The position numbers and the translations under genes were made by a program. From Sulfuritalea sp. (lineage in GTDB: Bacteria > Pseudomonadota > Gammaproteobacteria > Burkholderiales > Rhodocyclaceae): a DNA stretch of 64,000 bases. This document shows, in pieces, positions 35,691 through 44,922 of this stretch. Location of the stretch: positions 22,985 through 86,984 of the forward strand of contig JAOTRV010000017.1 in assembly GCA_030247575.1 (NCBI GenBank). The letters run 5' to 3'. Position 1 is the stretch's first letter. The number at the start of each line of letters is the position of its first letter. Under the pieces are notes generated by a model. The model was not told the DNA's origin and did not search any database. It was given only the letters and a program-made list of their open reading frames with translations.

Positions 35691-37181
35691 TCAGCTGAAG
35701 GACTGCACGAAAAAATTCGCGACGACGAAATCGGGCCCCGTCATGAGGGTCTCGCGCGGATGCAGGCGGGCCTTCTTGTCGTCGAGGTCGAACACCAGCG
35801 CCATCTTGTCCTCGAGCGCATTGGGCGGCAGGGCCATGCGGGCGTACTCGCCGACTTCGGGAACATCCAGCAGCATGGCTTCGGTCGGCAGGCCGCCGGC
35901 ATCGGCGAACACGGCGCGCGGGGTTTTCGACAGGGTTTCGATCCCGACCGCGCCCTGGTTCTGCCCGGTGCGGACGTAGCGGCGCACGATGCCCAGCAGC
36001 CAGTTGTCGCCGCCCTCCGGCTGCATGCCGACCATGACGCCGATGCGAATCCAGTCGTTGCGCGAAACGGGCGCCTGCGCGCCGAAACCGCCCAGGCTGA
36101 CGTCATCGACCACCCAGGCCTCGATGCCTTCCGCGCCGTTGCTGCGTCCGGACAGCCGCTGATGCACCCCGCTCAGGCCATTCACCACCTTGAGTCCCGA
36201 GTTGATCCGGCGCCGGACATTGCTGCGCATCGGCGGCTTGGGCGCCCAGCACATCGCCAGATGCTCCAGCACCGGAATCACCGTGTCGACCCCGTATTGC
36301 GCCCCAAGATTGATGCCGGGCGGCACCCGGGATTCGCCGCGGATCTGCTCCATGGTCTTAGCCACGGCCTCCATGGCGCGCGTGCCGTTGAAGAAGCGCA
36401 GGGTCGGCGTGACCTCGGGCAACTTGGCGAGCCGCGTCGGCGGCAGCGGCTTGGCGGCATCCACCCAATACACGTTCTCCGGCCGGACTTCCCGGATCAG
36501 CGAAAAATAGGGCAGAAAGTAGGCGATGAAATGTTCGGCAATTTCGATTTGCAGCGGCCGCAGGTTGTCCAGCGACGAAGAGTGGAATACCAGCACCTTG
36601 AGGTACTCCGCCTCGATCGTGGTCTCGCCGTTGCCGGCATAGAGCGGCATGAGCTTCTGCGCGACCTTCGCCTCGACGGCGGCGAGATAGGCGCCGCCCA
36701 GAGTCAGCCAGAACTCCGGATCGATCGGCCCGTAGCGGAAGTGCTTCCACTTGAACTGGGCGGCCAGCGCATGGATCAGGCGGCCGTAGAGCATCGGCAG
36801 CTGGGGCCGGATGGTCTCGGCCTCCTTTCCCGCCTTGCTCAAGCGATCGAGGCAGTCGCGATAGGCCGCGACGAGCTGCTGCCAGTAGTCGTGACCGGTT
36901 TGCCACTGGCGCGATTCCAGGACGCGGCTGCCGCCGCCGAGAACCGGATAACCGCGACCGAGACGCCGCGCATGGGCAACGGTGGCCTCGTCGAGCTTGA
37001 GGTTCAGTTCCAGGCGCTGCGCCAGCTTGAAACTCTCGTCGGCAGCCACAGATTCAAGCCACGCGCCGGCATCCTCGACGGCAGCTTGCGGCTCGCGGCT
37101 GGCGATCTCGCCAAAGATGCGCTTTGCCTCCCGCGCGTCGGCGAGCGGATGACTGGTCTTGCTGGAAAAGAAACCGAGCAT
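35691..37181 (-). CDS. Large protein with a C-terminal PilZ-like region
   Basis: A 496-residue soluble protein of unknown function, mostly helical over residues 1-340. The C-terminal third has RSNVRRRINSG followed later by VVDDVSLGGFGA, an R-x3-R and D-x-S-x2-G arrangement like the c-di-GMP-binding PilZ motif, then NWLLGIVRRYVRTG. I infer possible c-di-GMP binding. The start at ATG 37181 lacks a good ribosome site, though it begins a sensible N-terminus (MLGFFSSKTSHPL). It is convergent with mog. Confidence 0.8.
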   Translation of the reverse strand: MLGFFSSKTSHPLADAREAKRIFGEIASREPQAAVEDAGAWLESVAADESFKLAQRLELNLKLDEATVAHARRLGRGYPVLGGGSRVLESRQWQTGHDYWQQLVAAYRDCLDRLSKAGKEAETIRPQLPMLYGRLIHALAAQFKWKHFRYGPIDPEFWLTLGGAYLAAVEAKVAQKLMPLYAGNGETTIEAEYLKVLVFHSSSLDNLRPLQIEIAEHFIAYFLPYFSLIREVRPENVYWVDAAKPLPPTRLAKLPEVTPTLRFFNGTRAMEAVAKTMEQIRGESRVPPGINLGAQYGVDTVIPVLEHLAMCWAPKPPMRSNVRRRINSGLKVVNGLSGVHQRLSGRSNGAEGIEAWVVDDVSLGGFGAQAPVSRNDWIRIGVMVGMQPEGGDNWLLGIVRRYVRTGQNQGAVGIETLSKTPRAVFADAGGLPTEAMLLDVPEVGEYARMALPPNALEDKMALVFDLDDKKARLHPRETLMTGPDFVVANFFVQSFS

Positions 37182-37335
37182 GGGAGGTATGTCTTTTGTC
37201 AATATTTCGGCAATAGCATAGCCGGTCGCGCCGGCGCTGTCATCGTCCGGCCAGCCACGCCGCCCGGCGGCGCGCATGGCCGATTTCATAAACAGTAAAA
37301 TAGCCGGCCGATCATCCGTCCCGTCGCTGCCAGCC

Positions 37336-38130
37336 ATGCGTCCCTACCTCGACCTGATGCGCCACGTGCTCGACCACGGCCACGTCAAATCCGACCGTAC
37401 CGGAACGGGTACCCGCTCGGTGTTCGGCTGGCAGATGCGCTTCGACCTGGCCGAGGGCTTTCCGCTGCTGACGACCAAGAAGCTGCACCTGCGCTCGATC
37501 ATCCACGAGCTGCTGTGGTTCCTGCAGGGCGACACCAACATCCGCTACCTCAAGGAAAACGGCGTCTCGATCTGGGACGACTGGGCCGACGCCAACGGCG
37601 ACCTCGGCCCGGTGTATGGCCACCAGTGGCGGCACTGGCCGGCCGGCGACGGTAAGGAGATCGACCAGATCACGCAACTGATCGAGGGCCTGAAGAAGAA
37701 TCCGGATTCGCGCCGGCACATCGTTTCGGCCTGGAACCCGGCCGACATCCCGCAGATGAAGCTGCCGCCCTGCCACGCCCTGTTCCAGTTCTATGTGGCC
37801 GACGGCCGGCTGTCGTGCCAGCTCTATCAGCGCAGCGCCGACATCTTCCTCGGCGTGCCCTTCAACATTGCTTCCTATGCGCTGTTCACGCTGATGGTGG
37901 CGCAGGTCTGCGACCTCGCCCCCGGCGATTTCGTGTGGACCGGCGGCGACTGCCACCTTTACTCCAACCATCTGGAGCAGACCCGCCTGCAACTCGCGCG
38001 CGAGCCGCGCCGGCGCCCCACCATGATCCTGAACCCCGCCGTGAAGGACATCTTCGGTTTCCGCTACGAGGATTTCACGCTGCAGGGCTATGACCCGCAT
38101 CCGCACATCGCGGCGCCGGTGGCGGTGTGA
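37336..38130 (+). CDS. thyA: Thymidylate synthase
   Basis: A 264-residue enzyme, identical in length to E. coli ThyA: dUMP + methylene-THF to dTMP + DHF. Conserved [19 protein letters not shown], catalytic Cys in [12 protein letters not shown], and [29 protein letters not shown] are seen. ATG 37336 is the family start; a TAAAAT -10-like word lies about 40 bp upstream. Glucokinase overlaps its stop (GTGA). Confidence 0.97.
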   Translation: MRPYLDLMRHVLDHGHVKSDRTGTGTRSVFGWQMRFDLAEGFPLLTTKKLHLRSIIHELLWFLQGDTNIRYLKENGVSIWDDWADANGDLGPVYGHQWRHWPAGDGKEIDQITQLIEGLKKNPDSRRHIVSAWNPADIPQMKLPPCHALFQFYVADGRLSCQLYQRSADIFLGVPFNIASYALFTLMVAQVCDLAPGDFVWTGGDCHLYSNHLEQTRLQLAREPRRRPTMILNPAVKDIFGFRYEDFTLQGYDPHPHIAAPVAV

Positions 38131-39050
38131 TCCTTGTAGGGGATATAGGCGGCACCAAGACCCTGCTCGGTCTGGCGGAGGAGGGTAAGCTCGTTCTCGA
38201 TCGCCGTATCGCCAACGCCGACTTTCAGGATTTCGCCAGTGTGCTGGCGGCGTTTTTCGCCGAAACAAAAACCGCTCCGGCCACCATTACCGGCGGCTGC
38301 CTCGCCGTGGCGGGGCCGATTGCCGATGACGGCCGCTCGGCGCGGCTGACCAACCTGCCGTGGACCATCGATTGCGATGAGTTGTCGCGCCGCTTCGGGC
38401 TGCCGGCCCTAGGCCTGGCAAATGACTTCGCCGCCGCGGCACTGGGTGCGGTCACCGCGTCCTCCGCACAAAAGGTCACCCTGCAATCGGGAGCGCCGCT
38501 GGCCGCGGCGCCCTGTCTGGTCGTTGGCGCCGGCACCGGCCTCGGCATGGCCATCGTCCTGCCGCAAGACGGGAGATGGCGGGTGCTTGCCGGAGAGGGC
38601 GGCCATGTCGCCTTCGCGCCGGCGAATGGCGAGCAGGCGGCGCTGTGGGCCTTCCTCCATGCACGACACGGTCGCGTTACCTGGGAACGGATAGTGTCGG
38701 GACCGGGGCTGACATCCATCCACGCGTTCATCGCCGGCGTCGAGTTGCCGCCGGAGGAGATTGCGACCCGCGCACTCGACGATCCGGACACGCTTGAACG
38801 CCGCTCGCTGAATATGTTCCTCGCCGCATATGGCGCCTTCGCCGGCGACATGGCGCTGGCCTGCCTGCCCCGGGGCGGCGTATTCCTGGCCGGCGGCATC
38901 GCCGGCAAACTGTTGCCGGCGATGCAACACGGCCCCTTCCTTGCCGCCTTCAATGCCAAGGCCGAACATGCCGCCATCGCCGCGCGCATGCCGGTTCACG
39001 TCGTCACCGATCCGCTGCTCGGACTATACGGAGCGCTGCTGCTCGCATAA
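38127..39050 (+). CDS. glk: Glucokinase
   Basis: A 307-residue glucokinase of the E. coli Glk type, phosphorylating glucose to glucose-6-phosphate. Phosphate-1 motif [10 protein letters not shown], catalytic Asp in [12 protein letters not shown], adenosine region [14 protein letters not shown] and [10 protein letters not shown] are present. Starts at GTG 38127 inside the thyA stop. It could feed the adjoining glycogen genes by recycling glucose set free by glucan hydrolases. Confidence 0.94.
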   Translation: MILVGDIGGTKTLLGLAEEGKLVLDRRIANADFQDFASVLAAFFAETKTAPATITGGCLAVAGPIADDGRSARLTNLPWTIDCDELSRRFGLPALGLANDFAAAALGAVTASSAQKVTLQSGAPLAAAPCLVVGAGTGLGMAIVLPQDGRWRVLAGEGGHVAFAPANGEQAALWAFLHARHGRVTWERIVSGPGLTSIHAFIAGVELPPEEIATRALDDPDTLERRSLNMFLAAYGAFAGDMALACLPRGGVFLAGGIAGKLLPAMQHGPFLAAFNAKAEHAAIAARMPVHVVTDPLLGLYGALLLA

Positions 39051-39137
39051 GAACAACTCTTGATGTTTGTCAACATGCCGTCACATAGTGGGCGCAGCAT
39101 GGCAATTGGATAAATCGACAATCAGGAGGAGGCACTT

Positions 39138-39497
39138 ATGGCAACCACCAAGAGCAGCGCAAAAGCGTCACCCGCCAAACGATCGGCACCGGCAAAGGGT
39201 GTCGCCAAGGCCAAGACGACAGCCACCACAGCCAAGCCGAAACCCGTAGTCAAAGCGGGCGCGGCGAAAGCGGCGGTCCCGAAGGCGGCACCAAAGACAG
39301 CAGCGGTAAAGCCGAAACGCGCGAGTGCCAAAAAGTCAGCCGGCATTCCGCCGGAGCAGCGCAGGAACTATATCGAGATGGCCGCTTACTACATTGCCGA
39401 GCGGCGCGGTTTTGCGCCGGGGAATCCGCTGGAAGACTGGATACAGGCCGAGGCCGAGATTGATCGGCTGCTGGCCGAAGGACGGTTGGGCCAGTAG
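39138..39497 (+). CDS. DUF2934 protein with a Lys/Ala-rich histone-like N-terminus
   Basis: A 119-residue protein. Residues 1-70 are repetitive K/A/P/T sequence like histone H1 tails; residues about 75-119 form the short DUF2934 domain (YIEMAAYYIAERRGFAPGNPLEDWIQAEAEIDRLL). AGGAGG lies 8 nt before the ATG, a strong site. Similar DUF2934 proteins are often near glycogen genes in proteobacteria. DNA or polyanion binding through the basic tail is inferred. Confidence 0.87.
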   Translation: MATTKSSAKASPAKRSAPAKGVAKAKTTATTAKPKPVVKAGAAKAAVPKAAPKTAAVKPKRASAKKSAGIPPEQRRNYIEMAAYYIAERRGFAPGNPLEDWIQAEAEIDRLLAEGRLGQ

Positions 39498-39515
39498 GGT
39501 ACCGAGCGGCGCCGC

Positions 39516-41681
39516 TCAGGCGGGCAGCAGCACCAGCGCCCCAAGCGGCGGCAGTGTCAGCGTCAGCGAAGCCGGGAATCCCATCCAGGGGCGGGATTCC
39601 GCAGTCACGCGGCCGCCGTTGCCCAGATCGCTGCCGCCGTAGTGGGCGGAATCGGTGTTCAGCCGTTCGAGGTAATCCTGCGCCAGCGGTACGCCGAGGC
39701 GATAGCCGTGGCGCGGCACCGGCGTGAAGTTCAGCACCACCACGGCATGGCGGCCGTCGCGCGAGCGGCGCAGCCAGCTCACCACCGATTGATCGGCATC
39801 GTGGCAATCGATCCACTGAAAACCTGCAGAGGAGAAGTCCAGTTCATGCAATGCGGGTTCGCTCACGTAAAGCTGATTGAGTTCGCGCACCAGACTCTGC
39901 ACGCTGGCATGCAACGGGTATTGCAGCAAATGCCAGGGCAGTTCCTCGCCGGCACGCCATTCCCACGGCTGCCCGATCTCCGCCCCCATGAACTGCAGCT
40001 TCTTGCCCGGCGCCATCATCTGGTAGGCCAACAGCAGGCGCAGGTTGGCAAAGCGTTGCCATTCGTCGCCCGGCATCTTGCCCAGCAGCGAACCCTTGCC
40101 ATGCACCACCTCGTCATGCGACAGCGGCAGCACGAAGTTCTCGGTGTAGGCGTAGAGCTGGCCGAAGGTCAGCCGCTCGTGCTGGTAGCGCCGATACACC
40201 GGATCGTGCTGCATGTAATCCAGCGTGTCGTTCATCCAGCCCATGTTCCACTTCATCGAGAAACCGAGGCCGCCGAGCCAGGTCGGTCGCGACACCATGG
40301 GCCAGGCCGTGGATTCCTCGGCAATGGTCAGCGCGCCGGCGAATTCGCCGTACACCATTTCATTCAGCTCGCGCAGGAAGGCGATGGCTTCGAGGTTCTC
40401 GCGCCCGCCATGCACGTTGGGCGTCCATTCGCCGGCCTTGCGCGAGTAGTCGAGATAAATCATCGAGGCCACGGCATCGACGCGCAAGCCGTCGATGTGG
40501 AACTCGGACAGCCAGTAGTACGCCGAGGACAACAGGAAGCTCCTGACCTCGTTGCGCCCATAGTTGAAGACATGCGTGCCCCAGTCGGGATGCATTTTCT
40601 GCTTCGGGTCGGCGTGCTCGTACAGCGCCGTGCCGTCGAAATGGGCCAGCGCCCAGTCGTCGGCCGGAAAGTGCCCGGGAACCCAGTCGAGAATTACCCC
40701 GATGCCCGCCTGATGCAGGCTGTCGACCAGGAAGCGCAAGTCGTCGGCGCTGCCGAAGCGCGAACTCGGCGCGAAGAAGCCGGTGCATTGGTAGCCCCAG
40801 GACTCGTCGAGCGGATGCTCCATCAGCGGCATGAACTCGACGTGCGTGTAGCCCTGTTCGACCAGATAGGGCACCAGCCGCGCCGCGAGGTCGCGGTAGC
40901 TGTAGAAGTGCCCGCCGGGATGGCGCATCCAGCTGCCCAGATGCATTTCGTAAGTGCTCATCGGCGCCGACAGCCAGTCGCCGCTGTGGCCACGGCGGGC
41001 CCGCGCCTGCATCCAGTCGCCGTCGTTCCAGGCATGAGTCGAATCGGCTGTCACGCAGCAGGCCGTGGCCGGACGCCGCTCGAAGCCGCGCGCATAGGGA
41101 TCGGTCTTGAGTCGCAGCGCGCCGCTGCCGCGCACGCGCAACTCGAAGCGATACAGCGTGCCGGCGGCGAGTTCGGGGATGAACAGTTCCCAGACGCCGG
41201 AGGCGCCCAGGGTCGACATCGGATGGACGCGGCCATCCCAGCCGTTGAAGGCGCCCACCACCGAAACACGTTCGGCATTCGGCGCCCAGACGCGGAAGCA
41301 GACGCCGGCCACGCCGTCGCGGCTCTCCGGCAACGCGCCGAGGGTGCGCCACGCCTGGCGCAGGCGCCCGGCGTTGAACAGGTAGAGGTCATCGGACGGC
41401 GGTTGCGGCGGGAAGGCATAGGGGTCGTGTTGCATCACCCCGTCGACATTCAGCCGCCACGGCCGGGCGGGCGGGGTGGCGCCCTGCCACTCGAACAGCG
41501 CCGAACTGCCGCGCCGCTTCAGCGGCGCCCATTGGCCGTCGGCCAGCTCCAGCGCGACCGACTTCGCCTGCGGGCGGAACACCCGCAGACGCCAGCCCGC
41601 ACCGGCGGCATGCAGCCCCAGCACGGAAAACGGATCATGTTCGCGAGCTTCGATCAGCGCGGCGCAGGTGGAGTCGGGCAT
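39516..41681 (-). CDS. glgB: 1,4-alpha-glucan branching enzyme
   Basis: A 721-residue GH13 enzyme making alpha-1,6 branches in glycogen. N-terminal CBM48 regions ([35 protein letters not shown]) lead to the catalytic barrel with [32 protein letters not shown] (nucleophile Asp), [10 protein letters not shown] (acid Glu) and [13 protein letters not shown]. The start at ATG 41681 gives a family-length N-terminus, although no clear Shine-Dalgarno precedes it. It is divergent from glgC across 131 bp with a TACAAT word on its strand. Confidence 0.95.
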   Translation of the reverse strand: MPDSTCAALIEAREHDPFSVLGLHAAGAGWRLRVFRPQAKSVALELADGQWAPLKRRGSSALFEWQGATPPARPWRLNVDGVMQHDPYAFPPQPPSDDLYLFNAGRLRQAWRTLGALPESRDGVAGVCFRVWAPNAERVSVVGAFNGWDGRVHPMSTLGASGVWELFIPELAAGTLYRFELRVRGSGALRLKTDPYARGFERRPATACCVTADSTHAWNDGDWMQARARRGHSGDWLSAPMSTYEMHLGSWMRHPGGHFYSYRDLAARLVPYLVEQGYTHVEFMPLMEHPLDESWGYQCTGFFAPSSRFGSADDLRFLVDSLHQAGIGVILDWVPGHFPADDWALAHFDGTALYEHADPKQKMHPDWGTHVFNYGRNEVRSFLLSSAYYWLSEFHIDGLRVDAVASMIYLDYSRKAGEWTPNVHGGRENLEAIAFLRELNEMVYGEFAGALTIAEESTAWPMVSRPTWLGGLGFSMKWNMGWMNDTLDYMQHDPVYRRYQHERLTFGQLYAYTENFVLPLSHDEVVHGKGSLLGKMPGDEWQRFANLRLLLAYQMMAPGKKLQFMGAEIGQPWEWRAGEELPWHLLQYPLHASVQSLVRELNQLYVSEPALHELDFSSAGFQWIDCHDADQSVVSWLRRSRDGRHAVVVLNFTPVPRHGYRLGVPLAQDYLERLNTDSAHYGGSDLGNGGRVTAESRPWMGFPASLTLTLPPLGALVLLPA

Positions 41682-41812
41682 GGGTATATATTGAGAGAAA
41701 TTCTTTGCTATCGTGCGGATTGTAGCCGCAACAGTGAAACCATCATGCAATCGACCGGAAAACCGGGCGGCCGCCGGCCGCGTCAGCAAGGGGCCGGCAA
41801 AAGGGGGCGTCC

Positions 41813-43072
41813 ATGAAGACAAGCGAACTCATCCGCAACAGCTTCGGCATCGTGCTGGCCGGCGGACGCGGCAGCCGGCTGATGCAACTGACCGACTGGC
41901 GCTCGAAGCCGGCGGTGCCTTTCGGCGGAAAATTCCGCATCATCGACTTCACCCTGTCGAATTGCGTCAATTCCGGCATCCGCAAGATCGGCGTCGCCAC
42001 GCAGTACAAGGCACAGAGCCTGATCCAGCACCTGCAGCGCGGCTGGAGCTTTCTCGACGGCCGCTTCCACGAGTTCGTCGACATCCTGCCGGCGCAGCAG
42101 CAGGTCAGCGAGAACTGGTACCAGGGAACGGCCGATGCCGTATTCCAGAATCTCGACCTGATCCGGCGCAGCCGGCCCAAGCACGTGCTGGTGCTGTCCG
42201 GCGATCACATCTACAAGATGAACTACGCCCGCATGCTGGCCGAGCATGTCGAGCGGCAGGCCGATCTCAGCGTGGCCTGCATCGATGTGCCGCTCGCGGA
42301 AGCCAGCGGCTTCGGCGTCATGCACGTCGGCGACGGGCAGCGCATCGAGGCCTTCGTCGAGAAGCCGGCCAACCCGCCGCCGATGCCCGGCCGGCCCGAC
42401 CGCGCGCTGGCCAGCATGGGGGTCTATGTGTTCAACGCCGATTTCCTCTATGAGCAGTTGATCCGCGACCACGACGATCCGGATTCGTCGCACGACTTCG
42501 GCAAGAACGTGATTCCGCATTGCGTCGAGCGCTATCGCAGCTTCGCCCACAACTTCGCCGACTCCTGCGTCGGCATGGACAGCAGCGGGATTCCCTACTG
42601 GCGCGATGCCGGCACCATCGACGCCTACTGGGAAGCCAACATGGAGCTGACCAAGGTCACCCCCGAACTCAATCTCTACGACGACGACTGGCCGATCTGG
42701 ACCCACCAGGAACAGTTGCCGCCGGCCAAGTTCGTCTTCGACGACGAAGGCCGCCGCGGCATGGCCGTCGATTCGCTGGTCTCGGGCGGCGACATCATCA
42801 GCGGCGCCGTCGTGCGCAAGACGCTGCTGTTCTCGCGCGTGTATGTGCACAGCTACGCCGAAATCGAGGAGTCGGTGATCCTGCCCGATGTGCACGTCGG
42901 CCGCCATGCCAAGCTGCGCCGGGTGGTCATGGACAAGCACTGCCGGATTCCCGATGGCATGCTGATCGGATACGATGGCGCCGCCGACCGCCAGCGCTTC
43001 CATGTCACCGAGAACGGCATCACCCTGGTAACGCCCGAAATGCTCGGCCAGCAGGCGCACCACATTCGTTAG
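41813..43072 (+). CDS. glgC: Glucose-1-phosphate adenylyltransferase
   Basis: A 419-residue ADP-glucose pyrophosphorylase, the committed and usually allosterically controlled step of bacterial glycogen synthesis. It has [78 protein letters not shown] and the C-terminal left-handed beta-helix repeats. First gene of a plus-strand cluster: glgC, two GH57 genes, glgP, pgi, glgA, folA. Confidence 0.97.
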   Translation: MKTSELIRNSFGIVLAGGRGSRLMQLTDWRSKPAVPFGGKFRIIDFTLSNCVNSGIRKIGVATQYKAQSLIQHLQRGWSFLDGRFHEFVDILPAQQQVSENWYQGTADAVFQNLDLIRRSRPKHVLVLSGDHIYKMNYARMLAEHVERQADLSVACIDVPLAEASGFGVMHVGDGQRIEAFVEKPANPPPMPGRPDRALASMGVYVFNADFLYEQLIRDHDDPDSSHDFGKNVIPHCVERYRSFAHNFADSCVGMDSSGIPYWRDAGTIDAYWEANMELTKVTPELNLYDDDWPIWTHQEQLPPAKFVFDDEGRRGMAVDSLVSGGDIISGAVVRKTLLFSRVYVHSYAEIEESVILPDVHVGRHAKLRRVVMDKHCRIPDGMLIGYDGAADRQRFHVTENGITLVTPEMLGQQAHHIR

Positions 43073-43090
43073 GCACGCTGCGATTCCGGC

Positions 43091-44815
43091 ATGAAAACCC
43101 TCGACCTCGTCTTTCTCTGGCACATGCACCAGCCGGATTATCGCGACCATGGCGCGACGACAGTAGACGCCGGCGGCACGGCTCCGGGCGAATTCGTCCT
43201 GCCCTGGGTTTACCTGCACGCCATGAAGGACTACGTCGACATGGCGGCGCACCTGGAGCGCCATCCGCAGATCCGCTGCGTGGTGAATTTCGTGCCGGTG
43301 CTGCTGGAGCAGATCGAGGACTACGCGCAACAGTTCGCCAGCGGCGAGTTCCGCGACCCGCTGCTGCGCATGCTGGCCATGCCCGACCTGGAACGCATCA
43401 GCGACGCGGACCGGCGCCTGCTGCTGACCACCTGTTTCCGCAGCAACCACAGCACCATGCTGGCGCCCTTTCCCCATTACAAGCGCCTGCACGACATCTA
43501 CCTGCTGCTCACGCACGAAACCGAAACGGCCTACGGCTATCTCTCCGGGAGCTACTTCTCCGACCTCGTCACCTGGTACCACCTGGCCTGGACCGGCGAG
43601 ACCGAGCGCCGCCGCAACCCGCTGCTGGTCAAGCTGATGACCCAGGGCGAGGGCTATGACGTCGATGACCGGCAGCGCCTGCTGGCCGACATCGGCGAAC
43701 TGATCGCCGGATTGATCCCGCGCTGGCGGGCGCTCGCCGCACGCGGCCAGGTCGAGCTCTCATCGACGCCGCAAACCCATCCGCTGTCGCCGCTCATGCT
43801 CGACTTCCGCGTTGCGCGCGAAAGCCTGCCCGACGCGACGCTGCCCTTTTCCTCCGCCTACCCCGGCGGACGCAGCCGCGTCATCAGCCAGATCGACGCC
43901 GCGCGCAGCAGCCATGCCCGACGCTTCGGCGCACCGCCGGCCGGCATGTGGCCCGCCGAGGGCGCGATTTCCGAGGACTTCGTCAAATACCTGGCCGCGG
44001 CCGGCTGCGGCTGGATCGCCAGCGGCGAAGGCGTGCTGAGGAACAGCCTTGCCGCCAGCCGCCTCACGGACCCGCATGCCGCCTGCCATCCCTGGCGACT
44101 GGAAAAGGCGCCGGGGCTGACATTGTTCTTCCGCGACGAACGGCTGTCGGACCTGATCGGCTTCGACTATGCGAAGTGGCACGGCCGCGACGCCGCGCAG
44201 CACCTGGTGCTTCAGCTGGAAACCATCCTCGATGCCGCCGCCGAGGACGAAACCCCGGTGGTGAGCATCATTCTCGACGGCGAAAATGCCTGGGAGCACT
44301 ACCCCTACAACGGCTATTACTTCTTCGACGACCTCTACGGCCTGCTCGCCGGGCATCCGCGCATCCGCACCCGAACCTACGCCGAACTGCTGGCGCAGCC
44401 ACAGCCGCCGGCCGCCCGCCTGCTGCCTCAGCTGACGGCGGGCAGCTGGGTCTATGGCACGTTGTCGACCTGGATCGGCGACCAGGCGAAGAACCGCGCC
44501 TGGGACCTGCTGTGCGAAGCCAAGCAGAGCTGCGACCGCGTCGTCGCCAGCGGACGGCTCGACGCGGCGCAGGTCGCCGCCGTCGAGGCGCAGCTGGCGA
44601 TTTGCGAAAGCTCGGACTGGTTCTGGTGGTTCGGCGACTACAACCCGTCGGCCGCCGTCGCCAGCTTCGACAGCCTGTACCGGCGCAATCTGGCGCGGCT
44701 CTACCGCCTGCTGCAACTGGAGCCGCCGCCCCAGCTCGACATGCCCATCTGCGCAGGCTCCGCCACCGCAGCCACCGGCTCGATGCGTCGCGCCACACAT
44801 GAAAAAGCAAATTGA
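43091..44815 (+). CDS. GH57 glycoside hydrolase (alpha-amylase type)
   Basis: A 574-residue cytoplasmic GH57 enzyme. Conserved region 1 is LWHMHQPDYRD; the nucleophile Glu lies in GMWPAEGAIS and the acid/base Asp in ILDGENAWEHYPYNG. Residues about 24-31 (VDAGGTA) are encoded by a copy of the 21-bp repeat, placed between YRD and GEFVLPWVYLHAMKDY, blocks that are nearly adjacent in relatives. Expected to hydrolyse or rearrange alpha-1,4 glucan. It is 18 bp after glgC. Confidence 0.92.
   Translation: MKTLDLVFLWHMHQPDYRDHGATTVDAGGTAPGEFVLPWVYLHAMKDYVDMAAHLERHPQIRCVVNFVPVLLEQIEDYAQQFASGEFRDPLLRMLAMPDLERISDADRRLLLTTCFRSNHSTMLAPFPHYKRLHDIYLLLTHETETAYGYLSGSYFSDLVTWYHLAWTGETERRRNPLLVKLMTQGEGYDVDDRQRLLADIGELIAGLIPRWRALAARGQVELSSTPQTHPLSPLMLDFRVARESLPDATLPFSSAYPGGRSRVISQIDAARSSHARRFGAPPAGMWPAEGAISEDFVKYLAAAGCGWIASGEGVLRNSLAASRLTDPHAACHPWRLEKAPGLTLFFRDERLSDLIGFDYAKWHGRDAAQHLVLQLETILDAAAEDETPVVSIILDGENAWEHYPYNGYYFFDDLYGLLAGHPRIRTRTYAELLAQPQPPAARLLPQLTAGSWVYGTLSTWIGDQAKNRAWDLLCEAKQSCDRVVASGRLDAAQVAAVEAQLAICESSDWFWWFGDYNPSAAVASFDSLYRRNLARLYRLLQLEPPPQLDMPICAGSATAATGSMRRATHEKAN
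43162..43182 (+). repeat. 21-bp GTAG-hairpin repeat, copy 3, inside the first GH57 gene
   Basis: Begins AGTAGACGCCGG and ends CGGCACGGC. It is read in the same frame as the bioF copy (VDAG-x-TA) and lies between two conserved GH57 blocks. Confidence 0.8.
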
Positions 44816-44819
44816 ACGT

Positions 44820-44881
44820 CCCCTTCCCCCGGCCCCCTCCCTGGCGGGGGTGACTGCCAGCTCGCTGCGCTCGATTGTCAC
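44820..44881. repeat. Palindromic spacer between the two GH57 genes
   Basis: The 107-bp gap holds a C-rich word CCCCCGGCCCCCTCC answered by GGCGGGGG, then GTGAC (44850-44854) pairing with GTCAC (44877-44881) around CTCGCTGCGCTCG. A similar C-rich palindrome stands upstream of the decarboxylase gene. It looks like a dispersed intergenic element and could attenuate transcription within the operon. Confidence 0.45.
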
Positions 44882-44922
44882 GGGGCGCTTCGTATTTGCC
44901 TGTTTCCCAAGCTAATCAAACC

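Noticed and set aside
41295-41320. GCAGACGCCGGCCACGCCG, similar to the 21-bp repeat
   Set aside because: It lacks the GTAG foot, and the encoded residues are part of the conserved CBM48 region of GlgB, so the likeness is probably chance.
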